NCBI RefSeq assembly: GCF_013761175.1
Contig: NZ_JACDUR010000005.1
Span: 964,970 to 1,028,969, forward strand
Length of the DNA: 64,000 bases
Origin: Nonomuraea soli
GTDB taxonomy: Bacteria > Actinomycetota > Actinomycetes > Streptosporangiales > Streptosporangiaceae
Direction: 5' to 3'
Shown here: positions 40,536 to 48,945 of the stretch, in pieces
How the letters are laid out: every line of letters begins with the position of its first letter
How positions within the stretch are numbered: the stretch's first letter is position 1
Notes under the pieces: generated by a model
Told to the model about the DNA's origin: nothing
The model's database searches: none
Seen by the model: the letters and a program-made list of their open reading frames with translations, nothing else
Made by a program: the position numbers and the translations under genes

Positions 40536-42131
40536 TTGAAGCGCATCCTCATCCCCGCCAGCGGTGCCGTCCTGGCCACCGGCCTGCTGGCTGCCGGCCT
40601 CGCCGCCTCGGCTCAGGCCGCTCCCGACGTCGCCTCCGACGCGATGGCCAAGAGCGCGGCCTCCGCCAAGGCGATCGCCGAGTTCTGGGCGGACAACAAC
40701 AACGCTGCTCTCAAGGCCGCGACCGCCTCCAACGTCTGGGACAACTCGGACGTCACCAAGCTCAAGAGCTCCGGCGGCTACTCGGCCGACAGCAAGCCGG
40801 GCCTCATCGGCACCCCGGTCGCCAAGTCCTCCAAGGTTCACAACGTGAACCTGCCGAAGACCATCGGCAAGGTGTTCTTCGTCAACGGCAAGGGCGAGAA
40901 GAAGTGGTGCTCGGCCACCGCGATCCAGTCCAAGTACAAGAACCTGGTCTCGACCGCCGGCCACTGCGTCTACGACGTCGACCGCAACACCGACGTCATG
41001 TCGAAGTGGGTCTTCGTCCCCGGCTACTACCAGGGCAAGGCGCCTTACGGCATCTACGTCGGCAAGCAGGCGTTCACCCACTACGACTTCGATGTCTACG
41101 AGGACTTCGACCGCGACTACGCGTTCGTGACGGTCTACAACGGCATCAAGATCGCCGATGGCAAGAAGACCCAGGTCACCCAGGCGCAGTACGACGCCTA
41201 CAAGGGTGAGAAGGACCGGACCCTTACGAAGATCGAGAAGTCCGAGTACGACTCTCTCGTGTCCAAGTACGGCGCCGAGAGCAGCATGCTCGCCACCAAG
41301 GCCAGCAAGAACGACGCCCAGCAGGTCGGCAACGACTACAAGCCCAAGTCGGGCGAGACGAAGTTCCTGGCGGGCGTCGAGGTCACCAAGGCCGAGTTCG
41401 CGACCCTCAAGGACGTCGCCAAGGAAGCCCTGAACGGCGAGCCCTGCGTCCCTGGTGGCGTGGTCTGCTACGACCTCGCCGGCAACGAACTCAACCCCAA
41501 CAAGGTTGCGATCAGCAAGGCCGAGTACGACGCCCTTGTCGCCAAGAAGAGCCAGGGCGGCTTCGACGGCGAGCTGACCGCGGCCAACGGCGGCTGGTAC
41601 AAGCAGCAGTTCTACAAGAAGCAGTGGTACGTCTCGGTCGCTGACACGATCGACTACTTCAAGGCCACCGCTTTCTACATCGTCCCCGAGGCGACCGTCT
41701 CCGACGCCGGTCGCCTCAGCGACAACGTCGGCGGTCAGGGCTTCGCCTGGAACCAGCCCACCGGCAAGTACATCCGCGTGTTCGGCTACCCGGCCCTCGC
41801 GCACCCGGACGGCAACAAGAACTTCACCGGCGTGACGCCGAAGTGGTGCTACGGCAAGACCTCCGCCAAGGTCGTGCAGGCGCCCGCCAAGAAGATCGAG
41901 GAGCACGTCTCCATCCGGTGCTCGATGACCGAGGGCGCCGACGGTGGCCCCTGGCTGTACAACTACAGCAACGCCAAGCGCATCGGTTACGTGAACGGTG
42001 TCACCAGCACCTTCGCCGACCAGGACGGCAACAACCGCATCGACACCATCACCTCGCCGTACTTCGACGGCGAGACCGCCACCGTCTACCGCTCCGCGGC
42101 CAACGTGTGGTCCGGCAAGATCGTCGGCTGA
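40536..42131 (+). CDS. Secreted trypsin-fold pseudoprotease (Ser to Asp) with repeat insertion
   Basis: A 531-aa secreted homolog with signal peptide (LATGLLAAGLAASAQA, cut near residue 28). His143 (TAGHC) and Asp194 (DRDYAF) remain, but the nucleophile position is Asp469 in GADGGP instead of Ser, so it should lack protease activity. Between the two halves (about residues 200-395) is an insertion with degenerate repeats like VTKAEFATLK and ISKAEYDALVAK. The TTG start has AAGGAG 9 nt upstream; the ATG at 40490 is out of frame. The rest of the 531-aa body, including Cys pairs, is conserved, which argues for function other than proteolysis. Confidence 0.85.
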   Translation: MKRILIPASGAVLATGLLAAGLAASAQAAPDVASDAMAKSAASAKAIAEFWADNNNAALKAATASNVWDNSDVTKLKSSGGYSADSKPGLIGTPVAKSSKVHNVNLPKTIGKVFFVNGKGEKKWCSATAIQSKYKNLVSTAGHCVYDVDRNTDVMSKWVFVPGYYQGKAPYGIYVGKQAFTHYDFDVYEDFDRDYAFVTVYNGIKIADGKKTQVTQAQYDAYKGEKDRTLTKIEKSEYDSLVSKYGAESSMLATKASKNDAQQVGNDYKPKSGETKFLAGVEVTKAEFATLKDVAKEALNGEPCVPGGVVCYDLAGNELNPNKVAISKAEYDALVAKKSQGGFDGELTAANGGWYKQQFYKKQWYVSVADTIDYFKATAFYIVPEATVSDAGRLSDNVGGQGFAWNQPTGKYIRVFGYPALAHPDGNKNFTGVTPKWCYGKTSAKVVQAPAKKIEEHVSIRCSMTEGADGGPWLYNYSNAKRIGYVNGVTSTFADQDGNNRIDTITSPYFDGETATVYRSAANVWSGKIVG

Positions 42132-42191
42132 CGCATCTCGCACCCGCTGTGAGCCGTCGGTCACCGACGGTTCACGGTTAGAGACACAAAG

Positions 42192-42222
42192 AAGGGGTCT
42201 CGGCTTCACGCCGAGGCCCCTT
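42192..42222 (+). terminator. Hairpin terminator
   Basis: AAGGGGTCTCGGC (42192-42204) pairs with GCCGAGGCCCCTT (42210-42222) with one G-U pair and a 5-nt loop, followed by TTCG. It lies 60 nt after the first pseudoprotease. The remaining 350 nt to the next gene carry the Crp-like site and leader; the AT-rich stretch near 42355-42500 shows nothing I can name. Confidence 0.8.
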
Positions 42223-42281
42223 TCGTCGTATCTGTGGGCTCTTTGGACGCGCGGGAGCCGAATCTGGTGCCATCGAGTCGA

Positions 42282-42297
42282 TGTGATCTGCGTCACA
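42282..42297. promoter_or_regulatory. Crp-type site upstream of the second pseudoprotease
   Basis: TGTGATCTGCGTCACA matches TGTGA-N6-TCACA perfectly and differs from the site at 40261 at one spacer base. It lies 291 nt upstream of the TTG start. Confidence 0.7.
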
Positions 42298-42501
42298 CAG
42301 CGACGTTGCCCATCGTCACGGGGTCGCTGCAGTCACACAGGAAACACTAACAACTCTCTTATCCTGATCTGCGGAAATGCCCACAAACGAACCATGGATC
42401 CCGCAACGCGCTCCGGACTCTTAAACATCACAGAACGATCACGCCCGACTTGGCCCGCCTTTTCCCTCCAAAGCGGGTTCCTGTTTTCAAGATCGGCACT
42501 G

Positions 42502-42551
42502 TATGTTCCTGGCTATCCCTTTACTGACGCATGGGGCGCAAGAGGCGCCTC
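42502..42551 (+). promoter_or_regulatory. Conserved leader with hairpin (copy 2)
   Basis: The block TATGTTCCTGGCTATCCCTT ... CTGACGCATGGGG matches copy 1 (40461) closely. The stem is GGGGCGC (42533-42539) with GCGCCTC (42545-42551): the fourth pair is G-C instead of A-U, a compensatory change, and the second is G-U. The hairpin again ends 10 nt before AAGGAG. Confidence 0.55.
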
Positions 42552-42572
42552 ACGACAGCGCAAGGAGTTACC

Positions 42573-44168
42573 TTGAAGCGCATCCTCCTCCCTGCCGGCG
42601 GCGCCCTGCTCGCCACCGGTCTGCTGGCGGCCGGTCTGGCCACCTCGGCCCAGGCTGAGTCCGACGTCAACGTCGGCTCGCTGGTGTCCTCGGACAAGGC
42701 CCAGGCTGCCGCTGAGTTCTGGCTGGCTGCCAATGGTGCGGCCCTTGCCGCGGCGGACGAGTACCGCTACGACTACAAGGCCGTCTCCAAGCTGGTGCAC
42801 ACCGGTGGCTACTCCACCGACACCAAGCCGGGCCTCATCGGTGAGCCGAAGACCAAGGTCACCAAGGTTCACAACGTGAACATCCCCCGGACCATCGGTA
42901 AGGTCTTCTTCACCAAGAACGGTGGCAAGGACCTCTACTGGTGCTCCGCTACCTCGATCCAGAGCAACTACAAGAACCTGGTGGCCACCGCTGGTCACTG
43001 CGTCTACGACGTTGCTGGCAACGAGGACGTTCTGGAGAACTGGGTCTTCGTGCCCGGCCACTACCAGAACAAGGCTCCTTACGGCGTCTACGTCGGCAAG
43101 ACCGCGTACACCCACTCCGACTTCTCGGTGTACGAGGACTACGACCGCGACTACGCGTTCGTCACCGTCTACAACGGCATCTACGTGGCCCCGTCTTCCT
43201 GGAAGGAAGTCACCCAGGCCGAGTGGGACGCCTACAAGGGTGACAAGGACCGCAAGCTCGTCAGCATCACCAAGGCCGAGTACGACGCCCTGGTGTCGAA
43301 GTACGGCCCCGAGAGCAGCGCTCACGCCACCAAGGCCACCAAGAACGAGGCCACCCCGGTCGGCAACGACTACGTGGCCAAGGCTGGCGAGACCAAGATC
43401 CTGGCTGGGATCGAAGTCACCAAGGCTGAGTACGACACGCTCAAGGACATCGACAACAAGGCCAACAACGGTGAGCCCTGCCTCACCAACGGTGTGACCT
43501 GCTACGACCTGGCCGGCAACGCTCTGAACCCGCACGTGGTGAACATCACCAAGGCGGAGTACGACGCGCTGGTGGCCAAGAAGGCCCAGGGCGGCTTCCT
43601 CGGCGAGCTCAAGGCCGATGGCGCCAACTGGACCAAGCAGCAGTTCTACAAGAAGCAGTGGTACATCACCAAGGCCGACACGATTGAGTACTTCAAGACT
43701 GTCGGTTACGCCATCAAGACCGCCGCTTCCTGGACTCAGGGTGGCCGTCTCGGTGACGTCGTCGGCGCCCAGGGCTTCGCCTGGAACCAGCCGACCGGCA
43801 AGTACGTCCGTACCTTCGGGTACCCGGGCGCCGAGCACAAGGACGGCAGCAAGCCCTTCTCGGGCAACACGCCGAAGTGGTGCTACGGCAAGACCAGCGC
43901 CAAGACCCCTGCGGGCCTCTCTACCCACAAGGCTGAGGAGCTCGTCGCTCTCAAGTGCGCCGTGACCCCCGGCTACAACGGCTCGCCGTGGCTGTACCAG
44001 TACAGCAACGCCAAGCGCGTTGGTTACGTCAACGGTGTCACCACCGCGATCTACGGTGACGCTGACGGCAACAACCGCTACGACACCATCTTCTCGCCGT
44101 ACTTCGACGGTGAGACGAAGCAGGTCTACAGCGCTGCGATCAACAACTGGTCGGGCAACGCCTCCTAA
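42573..44168 (+). CDS. Secreted trypsin-fold pseudoprotease (Ser to Asn) with repeat insertion
   Basis: A 531-aa protein, exactly as long as its upstream neighbour, with signal peptide (ATGLLAAGLATSAQA). His142 (TAGHC) and Asp193 (DRDYAF) are kept; the nucleophile is Asn469 in GYNGSP, and the following Gly of the oxyanion hole is Ser, so it should be inactive. The insertion holds clear repeats: ITKAEYDALVSK, VTKAEYDTLK and ITKAEYDALVAK. TTG 42573 has AAGGAG 5 nt upstream; ATG 42531 is in frame but lies in the leader hairpin. It uses more GGT, GCT and GTT codons than its neighbours, which might mean high expression. Confidence 0.85.
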   Translation: MKRILLPAGGALLATGLLAAGLATSAQAESDVNVGSLVSSDKAQAAAEFWLAANGAALAAADEYRYDYKAVSKLVHTGGYSTDTKPGLIGEPKTKVTKVHNVNIPRTIGKVFFTKNGGKDLYWCSATSIQSNYKNLVATAGHCVYDVAGNEDVLENWVFVPGHYQNKAPYGVYVGKTAYTHSDFSVYEDYDRDYAFVTVYNGIYVAPSSWKEVTQAEWDAYKGDKDRKLVSITKAEYDALVSKYGPESSAHATKATKNEATPVGNDYVAKAGETKILAGIEVTKAEYDTLKDIDNKANNGEPCLTNGVTCYDLAGNALNPHVVNITKAEYDALVAKKAQGGFLGELKADGANWTKQQFYKKQWYITKADTIEYFKTVGYAIKTAASWTQGGRLGDVVGAQGFAWNQPTGKYVRTFGYPGAEHKDGSKPFSGNTPKWCYGKTSAKTPAGLSTHKAEELVALKCAVTPGYNGSPWLYQYSNAKRVGYVNGVTTAIYGDADGNNRYDTIFSPYFDGETKQVYSAAINNWSGNAS

Positions 44169-44223
44169 TCGGGGCCTTTCCAACCAGTGGGTGGGGCCTG
44201 AACCTCACCCGCAAGTTCCAACC

Positions 44224-44250
44224 AGAGGGCTCGGCATTGCCGAGCCCTCT
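44224..44250 (+). terminator. Hairpin terminator
   Basis: AGAGGGCTCGG (44224-44234) pairs perfectly with CCGAGCCCTCT (44240-44250), followed by GGGCTTTTA. It lies 56 nt after the second pseudoprotease stop. Confidence 0.85.
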
Positions 44251-44377
44251 GGGCTTTTAAGCCAATGAAGATCCTTTACGGCTCCCCAGTCCTCTGCCCC
44301 CGGATGGTGCCTCCGGTGTGGGCGTCACAGACCTCTTATGGGGAGCGCCTTTCACTAAAGGGATAAGTAAAGGGAAG

Positions 44378-44406
44378 AGGGCCCGGTCATGCGCGGACCG
44401 GGCCCT
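44378..44406. terminator. Bidirectional hairpin terminator
   Basis: AGGGCCCGGT (44378-44387) pairs perfectly with ACCGGGCCCT (44397-44406), 24 nt after the end of the minus-strand regulator. It separates the regulator from the protease cluster. Confidence 0.8.
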
Positions 44407-44429
44407 CGCTTCGTCTTCAGCCGGAAGCC

Positions 44430-45782
44430 TCAGACAGAGGCGAAGTCCTGCCCGAACAGAGCGCGTACCGACGCCACGTTCCGGTACGGCTGCAGCCTCC
44501 GCCGCAGATCCGCAGCGTAAGACCGGGTGCGAGCCGACTGCAGCTCCCCGGCCAGCGAGAACGCGTCAGTGGCCGCAGCACACGCCTCCTCCACCTCGCC
44601 GCACTGGAGTAACCCCCCGGCCAGCAGCGACAGGTTGAACATCCGCCCCCGCACATAACGCCCGTCCATCTCGAGCGACTTCCTGGCGAACTGCACGGCC
44701 CGCAGGCCGTCGCCCAGGTCCCTGAAGCAGTGGGAGAACTTCGCCGACAGATAGGCGGAGTCGAAGTACCCCAGCCAGGCGGGTTCCGACTCGGACGAGC
44801 GCGACTCGAAGGCCGCCTCCGCCGATGACAGCGCCGCCGAGCAGGCGCGCGAGTCGTTCAGGCCCGCGTGGGCGTGGGCCTCGAGGACCCAGGCGGCTGA
44901 CAGGAGCGTCGAGTGACCCGAGCGCTGCGCCGACAGTTGGGCGGCGCGGGCGAGGTCGAGGGCGTGCGACGGCTGGCCCATGTAGATGGCCTGGTGCGCC
45001 ATCCCCGACAGGATCTCGCTGCCCAGCGAGTGGTCGTCGGCGCTGCGCGCGAGCCTGAGCGCCTGGATGAGGTATCGCTGGGCGAGGCCGTGTTGTTCGA
45101 GGTCGTAGGCCATCCAGCCGGCCAGGCGGGTGAGCTCGGAGGCGGCGCCGGCGAGGGCGCGCCCGGTGGTCTCGGAGTAGGAGCCGTCGGCCAGCAGCGG
45201 GGCGACGGCGGTGTCGAGGTACTTGATGACCGATGAGCGGACTCGCCCGCTTCCGAAGCGGTTGTCGAGCTCGCTGAAGGATCGGGTGACCTCTTGGATG
45301 GCCGCAACGTCCGACTGGCCGACCTTGCGCCTGCCGGTGCCGTGCGGGCTGCCTCCGGACGGCGCGGTGAGCCACCGTACCGCTCCTGCCGCCCCGGCTC
45401 CGATCGCGAAGGTCGAATCGACCAGGAATCTGCGCCGTTCAACGTCCGCCCGCCACAGTGCGGTCACTGTCGCGACTCCCTCCCGCCACGTGTGCGTGAA
45501 CTCTTGTCCGAGGTGGAGGGGGGTGGTGATGACCGGCATGCCCAGTTCTTCCGGGAAGACCGGTCGGCCCAGCCGGAGAGCGAAGATCTCCGCGAGAAGG
45601 CAGGGAACGGGTTCTCGCGGCCGCTGACCACCGATCCAGCGCAGGACGGAGCTGTGGTCGTATTTCAGACCGGGGATGCCGCGGCTGGAGCCCAGGTCGT
45701 TCAGGCGCCGGGCGAGCCCTTTGCGAGAGAACCCCGCCTCGTTGATGAGCTGCTGAAGTAGTTGGTTGGGCTCGCGTTCCAT
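44430..45782 (-). CDS. HTH regulator with TPR-like helical C-terminus
   Basis: A 450-aa protein. The N-terminal helix-turn-helix is XRE-like (LLQQLINEAGFSRKGLARRLNDLG ... HSSVLRWIGGQRP), followed by a linker, a short hydrophobic stretch (FAIGAGAAGAVRWL, about residues 118-131) and TPR-like helices (QRYLIQALRLARSADD ... QAIYMGQPSHALDLARAAQLSAQ). It belongs to the large actinomycete HTH-TPR regulators tied to development or metabolism, such as the NsdA type. ATG 45782 follows AGGAG by 4 nt. A TATAAC -10 box is visible about 38 nt upstream on the minus strand. Confidence 0.8.
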   Translation of the reverse strand: MEREPNQLLQQLINEAGFSRKGLARRLNDLGSSRGIPGLKYDHSSVLRWIGGQRPREPVPCLLAEIFALRLGRPVFPEELGMPVITTPLHLGQEFTHTWREGVATVTALWRADVERRRFLVDSTFAIGAGAAGAVRWLTAPSGGSPHGTGRRKVGQSDVAAIQEVTRSFSELDNRFGSGRVRSSVIKYLDTAVAPLLADGSYSETTGRALAGAASELTRLAGWMAYDLEQHGLAQRYLIQALRLARSADDHSLGSEILSGMAHQAIYMGQPSHALDLARAAQLSAQRSGHSTLLSAAWVLEAHAHAGLNDSRACSAALSSAEAAFESRSSESEPAWLGYFDSAYLSAKFSHCFRDLGDGLRAVQFARKSLEMDGRYVRGRMFNLSLLAGGLLQCGEVEEACAAATDAFSLAGELQSARTRSYAADLRRRLQPYRNVASVRALFGQDFASV

Positions 45783-45864
45783 CGCTCTCCTAGATGAGCC
45801 CTTACAGAGAGCATCAGTTATAACACGAAGAGTAAAGAGAGTTTCGGCATTCCCTAAACACAGC

Positions 45865-45900
45865 ACAGAGGGGTACGGCATGCGTGCCGTACCCCTCTGT
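45865..45900 (-). terminator. 16-bp hairpin terminator
   Basis: ACAGAGGGGTACGGCA (45865-45880) and TGCCGTACCCCTCTGT (45885-45900) form a perfect 16-bp stem with a 4-nt loop, 12 nt downstream of the malic enzyme stop. Confidence 0.88.
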
Positions 45901-45911
45901 TGAGAGACCCT

Positions 45912-47090
45912 CTAGATGCGCGCGACCCCGTCGAGTCGTGCCTGCTCGGCGACCGCGCCGGCGACGGCGGGGGCGACCCGGGCGTCGAACGGCGACGGGA
46001 TGACGTAGTCGGCCGACAGATCGTCGCCGACCACGGCGGCGAGCGCGTTGGCGGCCGCCACCTTCATGTTCTCGGTGATCGTCGAGGCCCGCACGTCGAA
46101 GGCGCCGCGGAAGACGCCGGGGAAGGCGAGCACGTTGTTGATCTGGTTCGGAAAGTCGGATCGGCCGGTGGCCACCACGGCGGCGTGGCGGCGGGCGGCG
46201 ACCGGGTGGATCTCCGGGTCGGGGTTCGACAGGGCGAACACGATCGAACCGGGCGCCATCGAGGCGATGGCGTCCTCCGACACGGTGGATCCCGACAGGC
46301 CCACGAAGACGTCGGCGCCCGCGAGAGCCTCCTCGGTGGAGCCGGTGTTCCCTGAGCGGTTGGTGTCGAAGGCGAGGGCTTCCTTGAAGGAGTTCATCCC
46401 CTCGCGCCCGCTGTAGAGCACGCCACGGGAGTCGGAGACGCAGATGTCTCCGATGCCCGCCTCGAGCAGGATGCGGCTGACCGCGACGCCGGAGGCGCCG
46501 GCTCCCGCGACCACGGCGCGCAGCTCCGACAGCGGCCTGCCGGTCAGGCGGGCGGCGTTCGTGAGCGCGGCCAGGGTCACGATGGCGGTGCCGTGCTGGT
46601 CGTCGTGGAAGACGGGGATGTCGAGGCGCTCGCGCAGGCGGGCTTCGACCTCGAAGCAGCGCGGGGCGCTGATGTCTTCGAGGTTGATGCCTCCGAAGGA
46701 GGGCGCCAGCCTGACGACGGTCTCGACGAGCTCGTCGACGTCGGTGCAGTCGAGGCAGATCGGGACGGAGTCGACCCCGCCGAACTGCTTGAACAGCAGC
46801 GCCTTGCCCTCCATGACGGGCATGGCGGCGGCCGGGCCGATGTCGCCCAGGCCCAGCACGGCGGTGCCGTCGGAGACGACCGCCACCACGTTGGAGACCC
46901 AGGTGTAGTCGTTGGCGAGCTCGGGCGTCTCGGCGATGGCCGTGCAGACACGGGCCACGCCGGGTGTGTAGGCGAGAGAGAGGTCGTCCGCGTCGCGGAC
47001 GGGAACGGTCGAGCGGATCTCCATCTTGCCGCCCCGGTGGAGGGCGAAAGCGGGATCGAGATCCAGATCTTCGAGTGAGGTGACAGCCAC
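45912..47090 (-). CDS. NAD(P)-dependent malic enzyme
   Basis: A 392-aa bacterial short-form malic enzyme that oxidatively decarboxylates malate to pyruvate. The substrate and metal region is visible (LAYTPGVARVC; FHDDQHGTAIVTLAAL), and the dinucleotide-binding domain has AVVAGAGASGVAVSRILLEAG. The Lys in GKALLFKQFGG acts as catalytic base in this family. The start ATG 47090 is supported by length; the 204-nt divergent gap to the ABC transporter holds the promoters. Confidence 0.93.
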   Translation of the reverse strand: MAVTSLEDLDLDPAFALHRGGKMEIRSTVPVRDADDLSLAYTPGVARVCTAIAETPELANDYTWVSNVVAVVSDGTAVLGLGDIGPAAAMPVMEGKALLFKQFGGVDSVPICLDCTDVDELVETVVRLAPSFGGINLEDISAPRCFEVEARLRERLDIPVFHDDQHGTAIVTLAALTNAARLTGRPLSELRAVVAGAGASGVAVSRILLEAGIGDICVSDSRGVLYSGREGMNSFKEALAFDTNRSGNTGSTEEALAGADVFVGLSGSTVSEDAIASMAPGSIVFALSNPDPEIHPVAARRHAAVVATGRSDFPNQINNVLAFPGVFRGAFDVRASTITENMKVAAANALAAVVGDDLSADYVIPSPFDARVAPAVAGAVAEQARLDGVARI

Positions 47091-47154
47091 AGCGACCCCT
47101 GTACTTCATTGGACGGAAGGGAACGTGCGACGAGGAGTGGTCGTCTCGTGTGCG

Positions 47155-47175
47155 GAACCGGGGGTCACCCGGTTC
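47155..47175. promoter_or_regulatory. Inverted repeat in divergent promoter region
   Basis: GAACCGGG (47155-47162) and CCCGGTTC (47168-47175) flank 5 nt, between malic enzyme and the ABC operon. It could be a regulator site or hairpin; nothing decides which. No clear -35/-10 pair for the ABC operon was found. Confidence 0.3.
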
Positions 47176-47293
47176 TCGATTGTGCCACACACGGCCGCCG
47201 GGGTTCCGTTGACACATTGTTAAATCCCCGGTGACTGACCGCTATCTGGCAGTCCATAAACTGTCAAAAACGACATATCTCATGGAGGTCATC

Positions 47294-48133
47294 TTGAATC
47301 GCCGAACCCTGGCCCTCGGTGCCGCCGCGCTGACCGCCGCCCTCGCGCTGAGCGCGTGCGGCACGCAGTCCGGTGGAACCGACACCGCGCAGCCCGGCTC
47401 GACCGCCGCTGCGGGCGGGCCCAAGCTTGTCCAGGCGGGCAAGCTCACCACCTGCACCAACATTCCTTACGAGCCGTTCCAGTTCAAGGACGACAGTGGC
47501 AAGGTCGTCGGCTTTGACGTGGACATCGTGGACCTCGCGGCCAAGAAGCTCGGCCTCACCCAGGAGATCGTCGACATCGACTTCGCGGTCATCAAGAGTG
47601 GTGCCGCGATGGCGTCGGGCAAGTGTGACGTCGCCGCCGCCGGTATGACGATCACCGATGAGCGCAAGGCGAACATCGATTTCAGCGTGCCGTACTTCGA
47701 CGCCACCCAGGCCCTGCTGGCCAAGAAGGGCACCGGAGCCACGTCGCTGGACGACGTCAAGGCCAAGGGCCTGAAGCTTGGCGCCCAGGCCAGCACGACG
47801 GGTCTCGACTACGTCAAGGAGAAGGGCTTCGACCCGAAGGAGTACGCCGACTCGGCCAAGGAGCTCCTCGCCCTGCAGTCCGGCCAGGAGGACGTCATCG
47901 TCCAGGACCTGCCCGTGGTCCTCACCTGGCTCAAGAAGCCGGAGATCGCCGAGAAGTTCGAGCTGATCGCCTCGCTGGACACCGGCGAGCAGTACGGCAT
48001 CGGCCTGAAGAAGGGCGCCGACCCGGTGCTCCTCAAGACCATCAACGACAGCATCGAGGCCGCCAAGAAGGACGGCACCTACGAGCAGATCTTCGTGAAG
48101 TGGTTCGGCAAGAAGCCCGGTGAGCTGGGCTGA
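47294..48133 (+). CDS. Amino-acid ABC transporter substrate-binding lipoprotein
   Basis: A 279-aa family-3 binding protein with lipobox LSAC (Cys near residue 22), so it is anchored outside the membrane. The ligand fold begins KLTTCTNIPYEPFQFKDDSGKVVGFDVDIVDLAAKKLG and continues VAAAGMTITDERK; the residues fit polar or acidic amino acid transport. TTG 47294 is preferred over ATG 47282 because GGAGG lies 5 nt upstream. It heads an operon with permease, ATPase and a second binding protein, with a TGATG overlap to the permease. Confidence 0.9.
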   Translation: MNRRTLALGAAALTAALALSACGTQSGGTDTAQPGSTAAAGGPKLVQAGKLTTCTNIPYEPFQFKDDSGKVVGFDVDIVDLAAKKLGLTQEIVDIDFAVIKSGAAMASGKCDVAAAGMTITDERKANIDFSVPYFDATQALLAKKGTGATSLDDVKAKGLKLGAQASTTGLDYVKEKGFDPKEYADSAKELLALQSGQEDVIVQDLPVVLTWLKKPEIAEKFELIASLDTGEQYGIGLKKGADPVLLKTINDSIEAAKKDGTYEQIFVKWFGKKPGELG

Positions 48134-48945
48134 TGACCAGCCCCACGACGACGGCTGAGCCGGGTCCCGCCCGGCTCAGCCCTCGTAAGAAGCGGCAGCT
48201 CATCAGGGGCGTCCAGTACGTCGTGCTGGGTGCCGCGGCGCTCTTCCTCGCGTTCTACACGGATTGGAAGAGCCTCGCGCTCTTCGTGCAGCCGGAGGTG
48301 GCCGAGAAGACCCTGCCGGACCTGTTCACGATCGCGTTGAAGAACACGATCATCTACTCGGTGGGCGGGTTCATCCTGTCCTTCGTCTTCGGCCTGCTGC
48401 TGGCGCTGATGAAGCTGTCGGAGGTCCGGCCGTACCGCTGGATCGCCAACATCTACATCGAGATCTTCAGGGGCCTTCCCGCCCTGCTGGTCTTCGTGCT
48501 GCTCAACTTCCTGCCGCTGGCGCTGCCCGGGTTCGAGGTTCCCGGCGGCACCTACGGCCTGGCCATTCTGGGCCTCGGCCTGATCGGCACCGCCTACCAG
48601 GCCGAGATCTTCCGCGCGGGCCTGCAGGCCGTGCCCAAGGGGCAGACCGAGGCCGCCAGGTCGCTGGGCATGTCACCCATGCGCGCCCAGTTCACCGTGG
48701 TGATCCCCCAGGCCATCAGGATCGTCATCCCGCCGACCACCAACCAGTTCGTGGCGCTGCTGAAGGACTCGTCCCTGGTGCTGTTCCTGGGCGTGTCGAG
48801 CGGCTTCGTGGAGCTGGCCAAGTTCGGCAACGACGTGGCCTCGGAGAACGCCAACCCGACTCCGATCATGGTCGCCGGCCTGACCTACCTCCTGGTCACC
48901 ATCCCGCTTGGCTACCTCGCACGCAGGCTGGAGAAGCGCCGATGA
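48133..48945 (+). CDS. Amino-acid ABC transporter permease
   Basis: A 270-aa HisM/GlnP-type permease with about five transmembrane helices. The EAA loop that contacts the ATPase reads EAARSLGMSPMRAQFTVVIPQAIR near residue 175. The first helix begins at about residue 25 after a basic stretch (RKKRQLIRG). It is translationally coupled to both neighbours. One permease gene suggests a homodimer. Confidence 0.92.
   Translation: MTSPTTTAEPGPARLSPRKKRQLIRGVQYVVLGAAALFLAFYTDWKSLALFVQPEVAEKTLPDLFTIALKNTIIYSVGGFILSFVFGLLLALMKLSEVRPYRWIANIYIEIFRGLPALLVFVLLNFLPLALPGFEVPGGTYGLAILGLGLIGTAYQAEIFRAGLQAVPKGQTEAARSLGMSPMRAQFTVVIPQAIRIVIPPTTNQFVALLKDSSLVLFLGVSSGFVELAKFGNDVASENANPTPIMVAGLTYLLVTIPLGYLARRLEKRR

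Noticed and set aside
40490..41209. ATG in the leader hairpin of the Asp pseudoprotease as start
   Set aside because: It is out of frame with the conserved protein and lies in the hairpin; the TTG after AAGGAG is supported in both paralogs.
42531..42572. ATG 42531 as start of the Asn pseudoprotease
   Set aside because: It would add 14 residues before the signal peptide and is not in frame in the sister gene; its frame here is due to an indel.
44356..44365. Inverted copy of the pseudoprotease leader downstream
   Set aside because: TAAAGGGATA is only a 10-nt match to the leader complement and is too short to claim homology.
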